The notes: generated from the sequence alone by a model not told the origin. A stretch of DNA of 64,000 nt from Lojkania enalia (GCA_010094045.1 ML986608.1:220815-284814); one strand, 5' to 3'; positions 1 through 11,530 are shown, counted from the stretch's first letter. Numbers and translations are program-made.

Positions 1-1591
1 ACTACCTTTTAAACTTAATATAGAACCTATAAGTATAAAGTTCTACCTTTTAGATTATATAATAGTCTAGTAACTTACTAGTATTATATAAATAATATAC
101 TAATCGACTACCTAGATAACTTCTATATTACTTATCTAGACAATATTCTTATCTACTCTAAAGACGAGATAATATATACTATTTATATTAAGAAGAGCGA
201 ATTCTATATTACTCGAACTAAATATCTTAACTATATCCTCTTAAATAAAAGCCTTAAGGTTAACCTAAAGAAGGTAGAAGTACTATATAACTAGTAGCTA
301 CCTACTACTATAATAGGTGTAAAATTCTTCTTAGGTTTTACTAGATTCTATTAACTGTTTATACTAGAATTCTTATATATTATAAAGCTAATTATCGTAC
401 TATAAAATTTTATAACTTCTTTTATATAGACTTTAGAATATAATATTACCTTTAAGAAATTAAAGTTAGCCCTATTAAGTATACCTATACTTTACTATTT
501 TAACCCTATATTAGAAATAAAAATAGAAACTAATACTTCTAATAGAATAGTTATAGAAGTACTATTATAGAAATATCCTAATAGTAAATAGTACCCTATA
601 GTATTCTATAGGAAGGTTCTATCCGGTTCGAAACTAAACTAGGAGATCTATAATAAGAAACTATTTACAATTATTACTGCGTTTAAGTAATAGAGGATAG
701 AACTTACTTTTATAGCTATTAGAACTCTAGTATATACCGATTATTACTTACTTAAATATTTTATAACTATAAAGGTATTTAATATTTATTAGGTTTATTA
801 GACTAAAGAATTAGTTTAGTATTAGTTCTAAATCGAATATACTCTAGGTAAAAATAATACTAGAATAGATATCTTTAGTTATTATAAATAAGATATAGAA
901 AATTTAAAAGTAGTTTAAACTAATAACTAGTTTAAAGTTCTATTTAAACTATATTAATTTCACCCCCAAATTAATACTAAATTAGTCTAGTCTTATATTA
1001 TCTAAATAACAACTTAAGTAGCTATATTAAACGTTATTAAAAGCTAGAAGTAGATTATATTACTAGATTCTCTAGAGCTAATTAATATATTACTATAGGA
1101 AAACCGAGCCTCCTTTATATAAGAACGTACCTTTTTACTCTACAAGTATTAGATAGAGAATAGACTACTCTTCTACAACAATTATTTATATATTCTATCA
1201 GATTTAGGCCTTTATATATAGCTTATATAAGAGGCTTATAACTAAGTATCTTCTATATACCTAAACGCTACTAAAACCTATTAGTTACTATCCTAGAAGT
1301 ACTATTAGAAGGGTATAGAGGTTACTTATAAATAATATATACGGAATTATATTCTATACTATAAATCTTATCTAATATAAAACTAAACTCTAAGTTTTAT
1401 CTACCTACTTTCTATACTAAATTAACTAATATAGTATTTATATATTAACTTTAAGAATTTTTCTATAAATAAGTCCGGATATAATTAGATTATAGTAGTA
1501 ATTAATTATCTATCTAAATAAGTTATATCTATTCCCTACTATTATATAATTAATATATAGGGAATAGCTAAATTATTTATTTAATAGGTAT
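1..1591 (+). pseudogene. Outer gypsy pol relic: RT, RNase H, start of integrase
   Basis: Reading through TAG/TAA stops gives a YLDNILIYS active-site box near 133-159. Next comes the post-RT connection segment reading VKFFLGFTRFY near 311-345, then an RNase H domain starting with an Asp-Thr-Ser-like segment near 527 and containing a VLSGSKLN-like stretch near 610-640. The integrase core begins near 1440 (LSK.VISIPY-like). It stops at 1591, where the inner element's target duplication begins. The second Asp of YxDD reads Asn (GAC-AAT), a G-to-A RIP change. The remaining integrase core continues in the right order after 8440, which proves the interruption. Confidence 0.85.
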
Positions 1592-1596
1592 ACTAC
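1592..1596. repeat. Target-site duplication ACTAC, left copy
   Basis: ACTAC directly precedes the left LTR of the inner element and is repeated at 8436-8440 directly after the right LTR. Five base pairs is the usual duplication for Ty3/gypsy integrases. Confidence 0.85.
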
Positions 1597-1930
1597 TATA
1601 ACAGCCTCTAATTAGCTAGATATAGGATAGGGTAATAACTAAGAGTAATTATATACTACGAGAGGATTATTCTTATAGGCTTATAATAGAAGTACGTAAG
1701 TAGAGTATATAAAGGATATTTAAGTTAACTACAAAGAGCTATAAAGGTTAGAGTTGTAAGGTCGTTAAATACAATTTAGTTCCCTTACTATTCCTTCTTA
1801 CTTAGTTACTTAGTTAACTAAGCTACTAAACGCGTTATATATCTTATATTAGCCTTATTCTTCTAGCTATATAGAGTTCTAGATCTTAATTAAGTCTAGT
1901 ATAGGGATTCTTTTAGAGGTATCTATAATA
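1597..1930 (-). repeat. 3' LTR of inner gypsy element (334 bp)
   Basis: Matches 8068-8435 over its whole length apart from RIP transitions and one 34-bp tandem unit that is single here. On the minus strand it starts TATTATAG and ends TGTTATA, which fits an original TGTTATAG...TGTTACA after CA-to-TA mutation. It is preceded by ACTAC and followed by the purine tract. Confidence 0.88.
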
Positions 1931-1945
1931 CTACCTTCCCCCTTT
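1931..1945 (-). other. Polypurine tract of inner gypsy element
   Basis: Minus-strand AAAGGGGGAAGGTAG abuts the start of the minus-strand 3' LTR. This is the plus-strand priming site of LTR elements and fixes the element's orientation. The same AAGG-rich run followed by TAG precedes the LTR at 12364. Confidence 0.75.
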
Positions 1946-2296
1946 AAACTCTTAGCGTAAGAGTTTTCCTATTCTAATCTAGTATATAGTAGGGTTAGTA
2001 TGCTGTTTTCGTTGAAACTATATATATTCCTAATACCTCCCCTTTATTATTTAACTCTAGGTAGATACTATTATATTAATCGTATAAACCGTTTAGATAA
2101 GACTATTATACTTTATTTCTAGTATTCCCGTAAAGGGTTAATTTATAAGGTAGATAAGAAGGAGATACCTAAAAAGTTATATTGTTTAGAATACCTTTAT
2201 ACTAGTATATATTTATTATATAATATAGATTATAATACTTAGATTACTTATATATTACGATCCCGTACTACTAGTTTATTTCTAATTCTTTCTAGT

Positions 2297-2575
2297 AGTA
2301 AAGTAGGATACTAAAGTTGCGAAACTAGAGGAGGAGATTTATCTAGTCTAAGAAGAGTTAGAATAACTTTTTAATAAGGTAGCGGCGGCTTATATAAAGA
2401 TTTAGCGTCTTTGTAAGGTTTGCGAATAAGTAAAATATAGGTAGGTAGAGGTTTATAAACGTATGTAGGAGCAGCTTAAGGAAGAGGAAGAGGCGGATTA
2501 TAAGGCGGGTCTTCTTTCTAAGGCGGAGTTGCCTCCTATAATATAGCTAACATTGTTTAATTCTACTACTCTATT
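2297..2575 (+). pseudogene. Antisense charged/coiled-coil ORF relic in inner gypsy element
   Basis: Read on the plus strand, opposite to pol, one frame gives about 90 residues rich in Glu, Lys, Gln and Arg, for example KLEEEI and QLKEEEEAD. Every stop is TAG or TAA where a Gln codon fits the surrounding helix. Short runs such as AEEEADYKAGLLSKAELPP-like are low-complexity but clearly not random AT sequence. It lies between the integrase relic and the purine tract. I do not recognise a family and assign no function. The alternative is a chance effect of the strand bias of a coding sequence on the other strand. Confidence 0.5.
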
Positions 2576-2599
2576 TCTAGATTTCCTTTATAAATTTAG

Positions 2600-5500
2600 A
2601 TTTTATAATATACCTATAATACTATAGGGTTAAGGTTTTCTTCTAGTTTCTAGGTATTATTCTATAGGTTCCTATATTTGTCTACTTCTAACTATTTAAT
2701 TAGATAGTATTATTTGCTATTCTATATCCTGTACTTTATTATTCTCTTAACTTCCTATTTCTAATCTTCTCCGTACGCGTCTACGTTATATACTACTAGT
2801 TTAGTATCTTAGAGTACCTTTTCTATAAGTGCGATATAGAAAGTTAGGTAGATTTTTATAGTTGTAGGTAATTTAAGTTAATAGTTTACGGGTGATATTT
2901 ATTCCTTAATCTCGTATAGTCTAATTTTAATATAATCTAGTTTACTACTTAATCGTTTACTTTAAATATTTTATTGTAGCAGCTAAACTTTTTCTCCCTT
3001 TTTAAAGTAAGGTAGTTATTTATATTTCTTATTATAGTATTTCTTTATAGTATATTATAGGAACTAGAGGTTTTTTTTTAGTAAGTCTTCCGTTTGTTAA
3101 ATAATTTCAACTCGTTCCTATATCTAGGGTACCTATAATACTACTTTAATTAGAGTATTATAGGTTTTTAGTTTATACCTATAGTTTACTATAAATAGTA
3201 ATACTCCGGTTATACTATATATAGTATTATTATATACGAGTTATACTATTAGTAGTAGTATTACCTAATTATTTTATTTATAGTTAAGGTAGTACTATAG
3301 ATATTACTCTACTATTTAGTTTATTTATTCTATCTATCTATCCGTTTATAGGTAAAATACTATAGATATTTTATATTTAATTTCTAGTAAGTTTATAATT
3401 ATTTACTAAAACTTTAAAGTAAACTTAATATCTCAGTCTATAATTATTTTTTATAGTACCCTATATTATACGATAATCTATTTTAGAAAGATATTTACAA
3501 CTTGTTCTACTAATAATACTTTATTATAAGGAATAAAGTAGATGTATTTTAGAAGTCTATCTACAATTATTATAATAGAGTTATATACTTCTTCTTTAGG
3601 GTAGTCTTTTAACTTTAGTAGCTTAATAATAAAGTCTATAGTAACTTCTATCTATAATCTAATTAGCGTTTCTAAGTTCTATAGTAGTCTATAGAGTATA
3701 TATCTATTAGGTTTATTCTATTAATAGTCTATATATTCTTATAATATATTCTTTACCTATTTTCTTACTTTAAGAAAGTAGAATCCTCTAAGGATTCGTT
3801 CTAGCGTTTTCTCTATTCCTTAGTATCTGTATATAGGGGCTTTATAGAATTATCTAATAAACTCTTTTCTAACTTTAGCTAGTATATAGATTTAATTGTA
3901 AACGTATAGTAGTCTATCTATCTATTCTAGTTCTTATTCTTAGAGTTCTCCGGGTATTCCGTCTATTATTAACCTAATTAGTATTATCTAGCTTACTTCT
4001 TTAATAATAGTTATTACTACGAGTCTAAGGTAATTATATATTATACTTCTATCTTATTATTTTCTTAGTAGTATAGCTGTAGTTCCTTTCTCTTACTTAT
4101 ATTTTAGTAGTCTACTTAATACGTCTACTCTTTAGTTTTATTTTCTACTAATATAGATAATCTTAAAGTCGAATGTAGCTAGTTCTTATAACTATCTAAC
4201 CTACCTAGGGGTAAGAGTTTTAATAGTAAGAAAGGTAGTAAGGTTCTTATAGTCGTAATAGACTTTAGTTTACTATTTCGCTTCTTATAGGTATATACGC
4301 TATTCTTTAAAGCATATTATAATAGCTAGGAGTTCTTAGTTATATATATTATAATTTATCTCTACTAGTATAAGTTTTTATAAATAGTATACTACTAGAT
4401 ATCGTTTTCTATTATAGATTTATATAAGGATTCCAGCTATTCTTATTCCTAATATATTAGTTTCTATAAGAGCTTTCTTTTCTAGGTTATAAAGTTTTAG
4501 TACTAGTTCTTATTAGAATTATTTCTTAACTTCTTAAAAGGCTTTTTCTTGTTCGTTTTCCTATATAAAAGTAATATCTTTCCTTAATAGTTGTATTAAG
4601 AGTATAGTTATATCGCTCTAATTATCTATAAAGGTTTAGTAGAAGTTATAAAATCCTATAAAGGATTATATATCTTTAACTAACTTTAAAGTTAGCTAGT
4701 CTCTAATTACTACTAATTTATTTAGGTCTATTTATAGTTGTTCTAGTTTAATAATAAATTCTAAGTAGTCTATTCGCGTAGTATAGAATTCGTATTTCCT
4801 TACCTTAAGGTATAATTTTACTACTTATAGTACGCGTAGTACTTATTCGACATATTTCTTATATTCTTACTTTATTTTTAAATATACGAGAACGTTATCT
4901 AAGTATACTATATAGAATTGTCTAAGGTAGGATCTTAGTACCTTATTAATTCGTTTTTAAAAAGTAGCTGGTATATTAGTAAGTCTAAATAGTATAACTA
5001 GATATTTAAAGAGTCTCTTTTTTATCTTAAATACTATTTTCTATTCGTCTCCTTCTTTAATACGGATTTAATAGTATATATTTTAGATGTCTAATTTTAT
5101 AAAAATAGTAGCTTCTCTTAATTAGTCTCTTAAGTTACAGATAAGTAGTAAAGGGTATTAATCTTTAATTGTAATATTATTAAGAGTACGATAATCGATA
5201 TATATTTATAGGTCTATTATTCCTTTCTTATCTATAAAGAGTATTAAGTATGCTGCTAGTAAGCTTAATTCTCAGATTATTTCTTTCTTTAGGTACTCGT
5301 CTATATATTATTCTAGAGCTTCTACTTCTCTTAATATTAGACTATATATTAGTTTATATCCGGGTTCTTTTTCTAGTTATAGTTTAATTTTATAATTATA
5401 TTCTCTATATTTAGGTAGATATTATAGTAGTTCTTAAAGTTGTTTTATTAAGTATTAGTATTCCTTAAATATACTATATAATACGTTTCCTATTAGGAAT

Positions 5501-8060
5501 AATTCTTTTACTACTTCTTTTACTATTATAACAAGTTGTTCTTTAACCGGCTGGCTAGAGTTTTTAAAGATAATTCGTCCCGTTTACTAGTTTATCTAAG
5601 GATTTTCCTTTCTTAACTATAGAATCCCTAGGATAATATTATAGTCAGTGATTTTTATAATTTGGAAGATTTATCCTTATTAGGTTGTTTCTAAGATTTT
5701 AAACTCTCTTAGTTCTATAGTATATATAACTTTCTTCTAGAAGTCTTTTCCCTCTATAGTTTAGATTATATAAGGTCGTTCTAGTTATACTATAGGTATT
5801 CCTTTTCTAGTAATATAGTTGCTAGCTATAAAATTTTTTATTACTCTACTATTAATAAGTATATATATCTTATAGCCGTAATATCGTTCTAGTATTATAA
5901 GATAGTATTCTCCTATATTCCTATATAATTAAGTTATCTTAGGCTAATAAGCTATTACTTCTTTTATAGATATATATTTTAGGTATTTCCGTTCTAGATA
6001 TTTATACTATAGTCTTCCTCTAATATATATTTTAGATAGTAGAGGTCCGGATTCGAGTATTATATAGTTTTAGGTTTGTTTAGTAATTTCCCATTCTATC
6101 ATAGCTTCTTATTTTATAGGGTTTCCTAGTACCTCGTCTTTATTTAGTCGTCTTAGCTATATACCTGTATTTTCCTTTCTTTTTTAGTAGGCTTTATATT
6201 ATCGTTTAATATATAATATCCATACTATCTTAAAATGTACTAGATAGTATTAGTTTATATAAAGGTTATCGTCTTTTCTAATCTAGTAGTTCCCTTCTTA
6301 TTTATATCGTGATACCTTTAGTACCTAGTACTTTACTAGTACTTTATTTTATAAGAAGGCTACTGCTTTTCGTACTATATATACAGTCTTATCCCAATCT
6401 ATTAAATTAAAATGTCCTTCTACTACTTTTATTGTTTCTATCCATTTTTAAAAGTATAAGAAGTAGATTTCTCTAGGGTAGGTATTTTACTATTCTTCGT
6501 AAACGTCGATAATATCTTATTCTAGTCTATTCTTATTATAGAATCTTATAGGTAATTCCTCTTATAGGGTAGCTATAGAAGCTGGGGTTCCCTATTCGTA
6601 CTCAATTATTCCTTATTAGTATATAGAATATACTCTAGATGCTAGTTTAAGTATTAGTACTCTAATAGTAGCTTCTTCTATTTGTAACGGGGTGTTTATT
6701 TTTTTATCATCGTCTAATTCTTTCTAAACTTCTTCTAGCTATCTTTTTATACGTTCTTACGTTGCTATAAGTTATATTTTCTTCTAAGGCTAATATCCTA
6801 TAGCTTCTTTAAGTTGTTAGTATATTTAACATCTATTTTTATTATAGGAGGACTAGTATAGAGTTTTATATTTTATAGTTACGGCTAGTTTTTCTTTACC
6901 TACTTCCTGCAGTTTGTCTTCTATAGGCCGGTTTTTCTTCTCTTTCTTTTTACTTCGGTATTTCTTTACTATATATCCTAGTTTCTAACAATTATAGTAC
7001 TTAATATTTTTCTTCTAAATCTTTCTTTCTTAAGTCGCCTGTAATTTAGGCTTCTTTTCTCTAGTAGCGCTTAGATCTATAGGTCTACCCGCGTCGGCAG
7101 CCCTTACTAAAAAGCGTACCCTTTAGTAGTATACTTATCTTTCCTTATTTTTAAACTAATATAGTTTATTATTAATTCTTTTTACTAGTTAGAAGTATAA
7201 TACTAGGTTCTAAGGTTGTTCTATATATATTATTACTCTTTTTATCTCTATTTTTAATTCTCTATAGAACTTTACTATTATACTATAGTTATCTTATATA
7301 ACTTTATTCGAAAGCTGTTAAAAACTCGATATATATAAGGTAATAGATCCCAGTTAAACTAGATTATAAAGCCTATCTTCTACTACTCGTACTTTATCGA
7401 TATCTCTGAATACTAGTTTAAATTTCTATTAAAAGTATACTAGACTCGCAAATATTACCTTAGTTTTACTTTTCTAGTATTCTTCCGCGTGGTTCTTAAA
7501 ATCTATTAGGAAAGACCAGAACTAGTTAAGTAGTTTGCCTATTAGGTAGGCTCCTATAAATAGTACTTTCTTATTCTTATACTAGATAATATCTAGGTTA
7601 GCGTTAATATAAATCCTTACTACTACTAGGAATCTTTTAAGTTTAGATCTAGTTCTATTAAACTTATTAAGTAGTACTAGCTTAATTTATTACTAATAAT
7701 ACGTTGTTAGTAGCGCTCTTTTAACTTATTTAAGTTTCTAGATAATTCCCGCAAGTCCTATTTCTTACTTACTATTAACTATTTCTTATATTCCTTTAAG
7801 ACTTTTAAGAAGGCTATCCTAAGTCTTCTTTAAGCTTCTTATCTATTTGTCTACTAGAACTAGCTATTCCTGTTATTATATTAATTCGTTCTATATTCTC
7901 GTAAATATAGTTATTATACCTACCTCCGAAGAGGTAGCCTTACTAGCTAATCCTAATATTCTACTTGCGTGAGTTTCCTACATTACTTATTAAAAGTATC
8001 TCTTTCCTTATAACTAGGGTAGTCTGACTAGTCTTTACTTCTTCTAGCCTTATAAGGGTA
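2600..8060 (-). pseudogene. Inner gypsy gag-pol relic
   Basis: On the minus strand, through RIP stops, I can read several landmarks. A gag zinc knuckle of the form CYNC..GHI lies near 6960-7010 (Cys/His partly mutated to Tyr). RT begins with the EPGYKLIYSL-like and YIDEYLKK-like segments near 5270-5375, continues through FIDKK..IDYRTLNN near 5185-5240, and has YLDN at 4894-4905. The integrase core has IIIVDRLLKYI, then TDRDxKFT (as ID*DIKFT), then FHPQTDGQTE (as FYL*TDR*IE) across about 3620-3310. Protease must lie about 5700-6200 but its DTG was not identified. Part of the chromodomain may lie near 2600-3200. Confidence 0.82.
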
Positions 8061-8067
8061 GTTAAAG

Positions 8068-8435
8068 TATAATAGCTTCTAATTAGCTAGGTATAGGATA
8101 GGGTAATAACTAAGAGTAATTACGTACTATAAGAGGATTATTCTTATAAGCTTATAATAGAAGTATATAAGTAGAGTATATAAAGGATATTTAAGTTAAC
8201 TATAAAGAGCTATAAAGGTTAGAGTTGTAAGGTCGTTAAATATAATTTAGTTCCCTTACTATTTCTTCTTACTTAGTTACTTAGCTAACTAAGCGACTGA
8301 GTATATTTAGTTATTTAGTTAACTAAGCTACTAAGCGTATTATATATCCTATATTAGCCTTATTCTTCTAGCTATATAGAGTCCTAGATCTTAATTAGAT
8401 CTAGTATAGGGATTCCTTTAGGGGTATCTATAATA
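8068..8435 (-). repeat. 5' LTR of inner gypsy element (368 bp)
   Basis: Direct repeat of 1597-1930. It is 34 bp longer because a 34-bp unit beginning TTAGTTACTTAGCTAACTAA occurs twice (8273-8306 and 8307-8340). It is followed by ACTAC at 8436-8440. Confidence 0.88.
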
Positions 8436-8440
8436 ACTAC
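8436..8440. repeat. Target-site duplication ACTAC, right copy
   Basis: Second copy of the pentamer at 1592-1596. The outer integrase frame resumes immediately after it. Confidence 0.85.
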
Positions 8441-9253
8441 TTTAGCTATATACCTAAAACTATTATTTTAGACCGAGAATCTTAGTTTATATCTAGTTTC
8501 TAGTCTAAATTCTACTATATTTTAGGTATAAAGATTAAACTATCTACTACTTATTATAAAAAAACTAACAGATAGACAGAAATTATAAATAAGTATATTA
8601 ATTAAAGACTACACTCTTTTATATCCTTCTACTAGAATAACTAGAGTTCTCTATTACCTATAATTAATTAAGTATAAGTAATTCTACCCTATATAACTAT
8701 TAGAATATCTCTATATTAGATTCTATATAGATTTAAACTCTATTAGAGTTAGGATTAGAAATATTCTATTAATCCTATTACTATAATAGATAAATTAAAT
8801 TATAAGAACGTTTTAACTCTAGTAACTCGTATATATATAGTTTAGAAAACTATAAAGGTTAATATTAAGAAGGGTTAGGATCGTATATAATCTATTATTA
8901 ACTATTACTAGTAACCGATTAATTAGTAGATTGGTAATATAGTCTACTTAAATACTAAGAACCTTATAGTCTAGAAATTAAGCTAAAAGCTATCTAATTA
9001 ATAGAAGAGCCCTTTTAAAATACTAGAGTAGGTTAGAAACTTATACCGCTTATAACTACTCTTAAAGTCGAGAATATATAATATTTTCGTACTAAACCTA
9101 CTATATAAGAACCCCTAGAACTCTCTACTAGAGTAAGAAGCTCTAAAACCACCCGCTATCGCTATTAATAGGGTAGAAGAGTAGGAGGTTAAAGAAATAC
9201 TAGCTAGTAAGCTATATTATAAGACCTTTAAATACTATATAAAATAGGTAATA
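8441..9253 (+). pseudogene. Outer gypsy integrase C-terminal half and start of chromodomain
   Basis: The frame continues the integrase interrupted at 1591. It reads ILDRESQFIS-like near 8465-8490, GIKIKLSTTYY near 8520-8550 and TNRQTEI (ancestral TDGQTE) near 8565. Then come the GVGDKVYLNTKNL-like GPF/Y-type module near 8930-9040 and a chromodomain start (VKEILASKLYYKTFKYYIK) near 9195-9245. The last is typical of fungal chromo-integrases. The pogo element then interrupts it at 9255, and the chromodomain tail reappears after 11102. Confidence 0.82.
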
Positions 9254-9255
9254 TA

Positions 9256-9300
9256 CCTTATAAGCGAGCGGCCTATATAAGCGAGCAGTCTACCCTATTA
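9256..9300 (+). repeat. Left terminal inverted repeat of pogo element
   Basis: Forty-five bases beginning CCTTATAAGCGAGCGGCC. The reverse complement of 11056-11100 matches with only transition differences (for example GAGCGG against AAGCGG). Confidence 0.9.
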
Positions 9301-9369
9301 CTAAAATATTATACCTAAGCTTTTAATAATAATATAATAATAAAATAATAAAAATATAGCTTAAAATAA

Positions 9370-10990
9370 GTATTAAGTAAACTTAGCTCTTTTAACTACT
9401 AAAAGAGGCTAAATAAATAGTAAAAGACGCGCTACTTTAATATTTAATATAATTTAAATAACCGTATACTAATAACGCGCTAAAATCTACTTACAGTATA
9501 ATTATAAGCCTAACTTAAAGAGACTAACGAAACTTAAAGAGGAGGTTATTATTTAATATATATTTAACCTAGATTTACGAGAATTTATATCTACCTTAGC
9601 TACTATATAAGATATAGCTAATAGCTTACTTACGAAGTATAGTATAGGCTAGATTAGTATATATTAGCCTAGAAACTTTATTAGACGTACTTCTAAGCCT
9701 AAAATACGTCTAAATTAGCTTTATAATTGCTAGAGAGTTCTATACGAAGATTCTAAAGTAATTAAAGGCTGGTTTAAACTTATATAGCGTACTAAAGAGA
9801 AGTATAGTATTATAGATAAGGATATATACAACTTTAACGAATCTAACTTTTAAATAGGCGTTATTTTATTATAACTAGTTATTATAGATATAGAGAAACG
9901 TAATTAACTAAAGACAATTTAATTAGATAATTATAAATAGATTTTAGTAATTTAGGAGATTAATACTACTAGCTAGATGCTTCTACTCTTTATTATTATT
10001 ACTAGCTACTATTATCTCTCTACCTAGTATAAAGGCGATAATATATCTAAGAACTGGGCTATTATAGTTAGTAAGAACAGCTAGACAATAAATAAACTTA
10101 GTATTAAGTAGTTAAAGTACTTTTATAAGTATATAAGAGATTATATAGTAGGTACGCGTCGACTACTAATCTTTAATAGTTATAATAGTTATAACTCGCT
10201 TAATTTCTAGAAACTCTATAAGAAATAGAGTATTATTCTACTCTATATACCAGCTTATTTATTATACCTATTACAGCTACTAGATATAGGCTACTTCTTA
10301 CTATTAAAGTATATATATAGAAATTAGATCTTAGTCTTAATACATAATTATATTAACTATATTATAAAACTTAAGTTCTTTCTAGCCTTTAAAGCTGCTT
10401 TTAATATATTAATTATAAAGGATAATATATGTATAAGCTTTTAAGGAGCTAGTCTAGTCTTATTTAATTTAGAAGTAGTACTTTTAAAGTTTAATATAAA
10501 GCTTCGTACGCTAATACTACTAGTATAAAATAATACCCTATAAGAAGTAAAAATACTAAGTAAAACCGTACGAGCTAGAAGCTTAATTAATATTAATTTA
10601 TAATCGGATTTAAAGGAATATAAGCTTTTTACTAACTTCTATTATTAAGAAGCTAAATTAGCTTAAGAAAGGCTCTATAAAAGTAATATATTAGATTAGG
10701 TTAATATATAATAAAATCGTCAGCCTTTAAAAAGTGAATAAAGTAGTAATAAAATAGAAACAGCGGAAAAAAAGGCGGATTTAAACGTAAGAGACCCTAA
10801 TAAAAGTATAAGAAGAGATAATTATTGCTAAAAAGGATAATAAGGAGGAAACTCGGGCTATAATACGCTAATTTAGGGTGTAATTAAGTACGAGCGGATA
10901 GTATAAAGTATATTATAGCTACTGTAGTTAGACTGGGTATAATTCTTATATATACTAGAAGGATATAGAGGTTTCTATAGAATAATCGTA
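9370..10990 (+). pseudogene. Fot1/pogo transposase relic (HTH, DDE, zinc knuckle)
   Basis: Reading through stops, the order is that of fungal pogo transposases. A basic helix-turn-helix/CENP-B-like region (about 9370-9700) comes first. It is followed by DKDIYNFNES (ancestral DEDIYNFDE) near 9815-9850, INTTSWMLLLFII near 9960-9990 and LSTQYKGDNISKNWAI near 10015-10060. LLIFNSYNSYNS (ancestral LLILDGHDSH) is near 10165-10195 and LLYIPAYLLYLLQLLDIGYF near 10235-10300. A C-terminal zinc knuckle YCS.TGYNS (C..C....GHN) lies near 10910-10960. Catalytic Asp residues read Asn. Full-length, but with many TAG/TAA stops. Confidence 0.88.
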
Positions 10991-11055
10991 CAAGTTATAA
11001 ATTGCTATTATATTACTTAGTTGTTAAGCTATACGTATATAAAGGTTAAAAAAGT

Positions 11056-11100
11056 TAATAGAGTAGACTACTTACTTATATAAGCCGCTTGCTTATAAGG
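11056..11100 (-). repeat. Right terminal inverted repeat of pogo element
   Basis: Reverse complement of 9256-9300 with transition differences only. It is followed by TA. Confidence 0.9.
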
Positions 11101-11102
11101 TA

Positions 11103-11280
11103 CGTTAGAATATAATTCTAACCCGGTCTAGTATAAAGCTTTTTATAATAAGTATCTAAATTAGCTAGAACTCTTAAAAACTCTAACTAAATAGATTAAG
11201 ATATATAAGAATAGTATAGAGAATATAAATTATCTAGTAGATAATAATATATAAGAGTTAAATAGTAGATTAGAAAACTA
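11103..11280 (+). pseudogene. Tail of outer gypsy chromodomain and C-terminus
   Basis: After the pogo element the frame reads LEYNSNPV.YKAFYNKYLN.LELL. This is the end of a chromodomain (the W(Y)-rich aromatic-cage side) followed by a lysine-rich tail ending in TAA near 11281. It is one nucleotide out of phase with the part before the pogo element, so a small indel is present in addition to RIP. Confidence 0.65.
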
Positions 11281-11284
11281 AATT

Positions 11285-11530
11285 ATAGGCCCGAAATTAC
11301 TCTTCTATAGTATCTAGAGAATCTAATAGTAGACTATTAGATACTTCTCTAGTTCTCTTCTTCTTTATTCTTCTTTTTCTTTCTTCCTTCTAGACTCCCT
11401 TTAAACCTTTTCTACCTTATCTTTAACTACCTAAAAGTACCGTAATATTAGCTTAAAAGTTAGATACTAGAGCCTTTAAAGCTAAAACCTAATAGAGTAA
11501 TTTAGTACTCTAGTAGAATAAAGCTACCTA
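11285..11530 (-). pseudogene. Antisense charged ORF relic in outer gypsy element
   Basis: On the minus strand, opposite to pol, one frame gives a Lys/Glu/Arg-rich stretch including VVKDKVEKV, RESRRKKEKEE and RRRELEKYL. Stops are only TAG or TAA at plausible Gln/Trp positions. Its position, between the chromodomain and the 3' LTR and antisense to pol, mirrors that of the relic at 2297-2575 in the other gypsy family, though the sequences are not obviously alike. No known family recognised. The pyrimidine-rich plus strand here (CTTCTTCTTT) could alternatively be a simple-sequence tract. Confidence 0.4.

Larger units (their letters stand above)
1597..8435 (-). mobile_element. Inner complete Ty3/gypsy retrotransposon (6.84 kb), nested in the outer integrase
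   Basis: Two direct repeats, 1597-1930 and 8068-8435, bound a 6839-bp element flanked by ACTAC duplications. The element reads on the minus strand. The purine tract lies just inside the left LTR (1931-1945, AAAGGGGGAAGGTAG on minus). Minus-strand relics run, from right to left, gag with zinc knuckle (about 7000), protease, RT (YLDN at 4894-4905) and integrase (about 3200-4000). A charged reading frame of opposite polarity sits near the 3' end (about 2297-2575). It is heavily RIP-mutated and inactive. Its LTRs differ from the 279-bp LTRs on the right, so it belongs to another family. Confidence 0.9.
9256..11100 (+). mobile_element. Complete Fot1/pogo-type DNA transposon (1845 bp), RIP-mutated
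   Basis: Ends are 45-bp terminal inverted repeats (9256-9300 and 11056-11100) starting CCTTATAAGC. The target duplication is TA (9254-9255 and 11101-11102), as for Tc1/mariner-pogo transposons. Size is typical for Fot1/pogo. Inside, a plus-strand transposase relic is readable nearly end to end. Insertion is within the chromodomain of the outer gypsy element, so it is younger than that element. Many RIP stops make it inactive. Confidence 0.92.
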
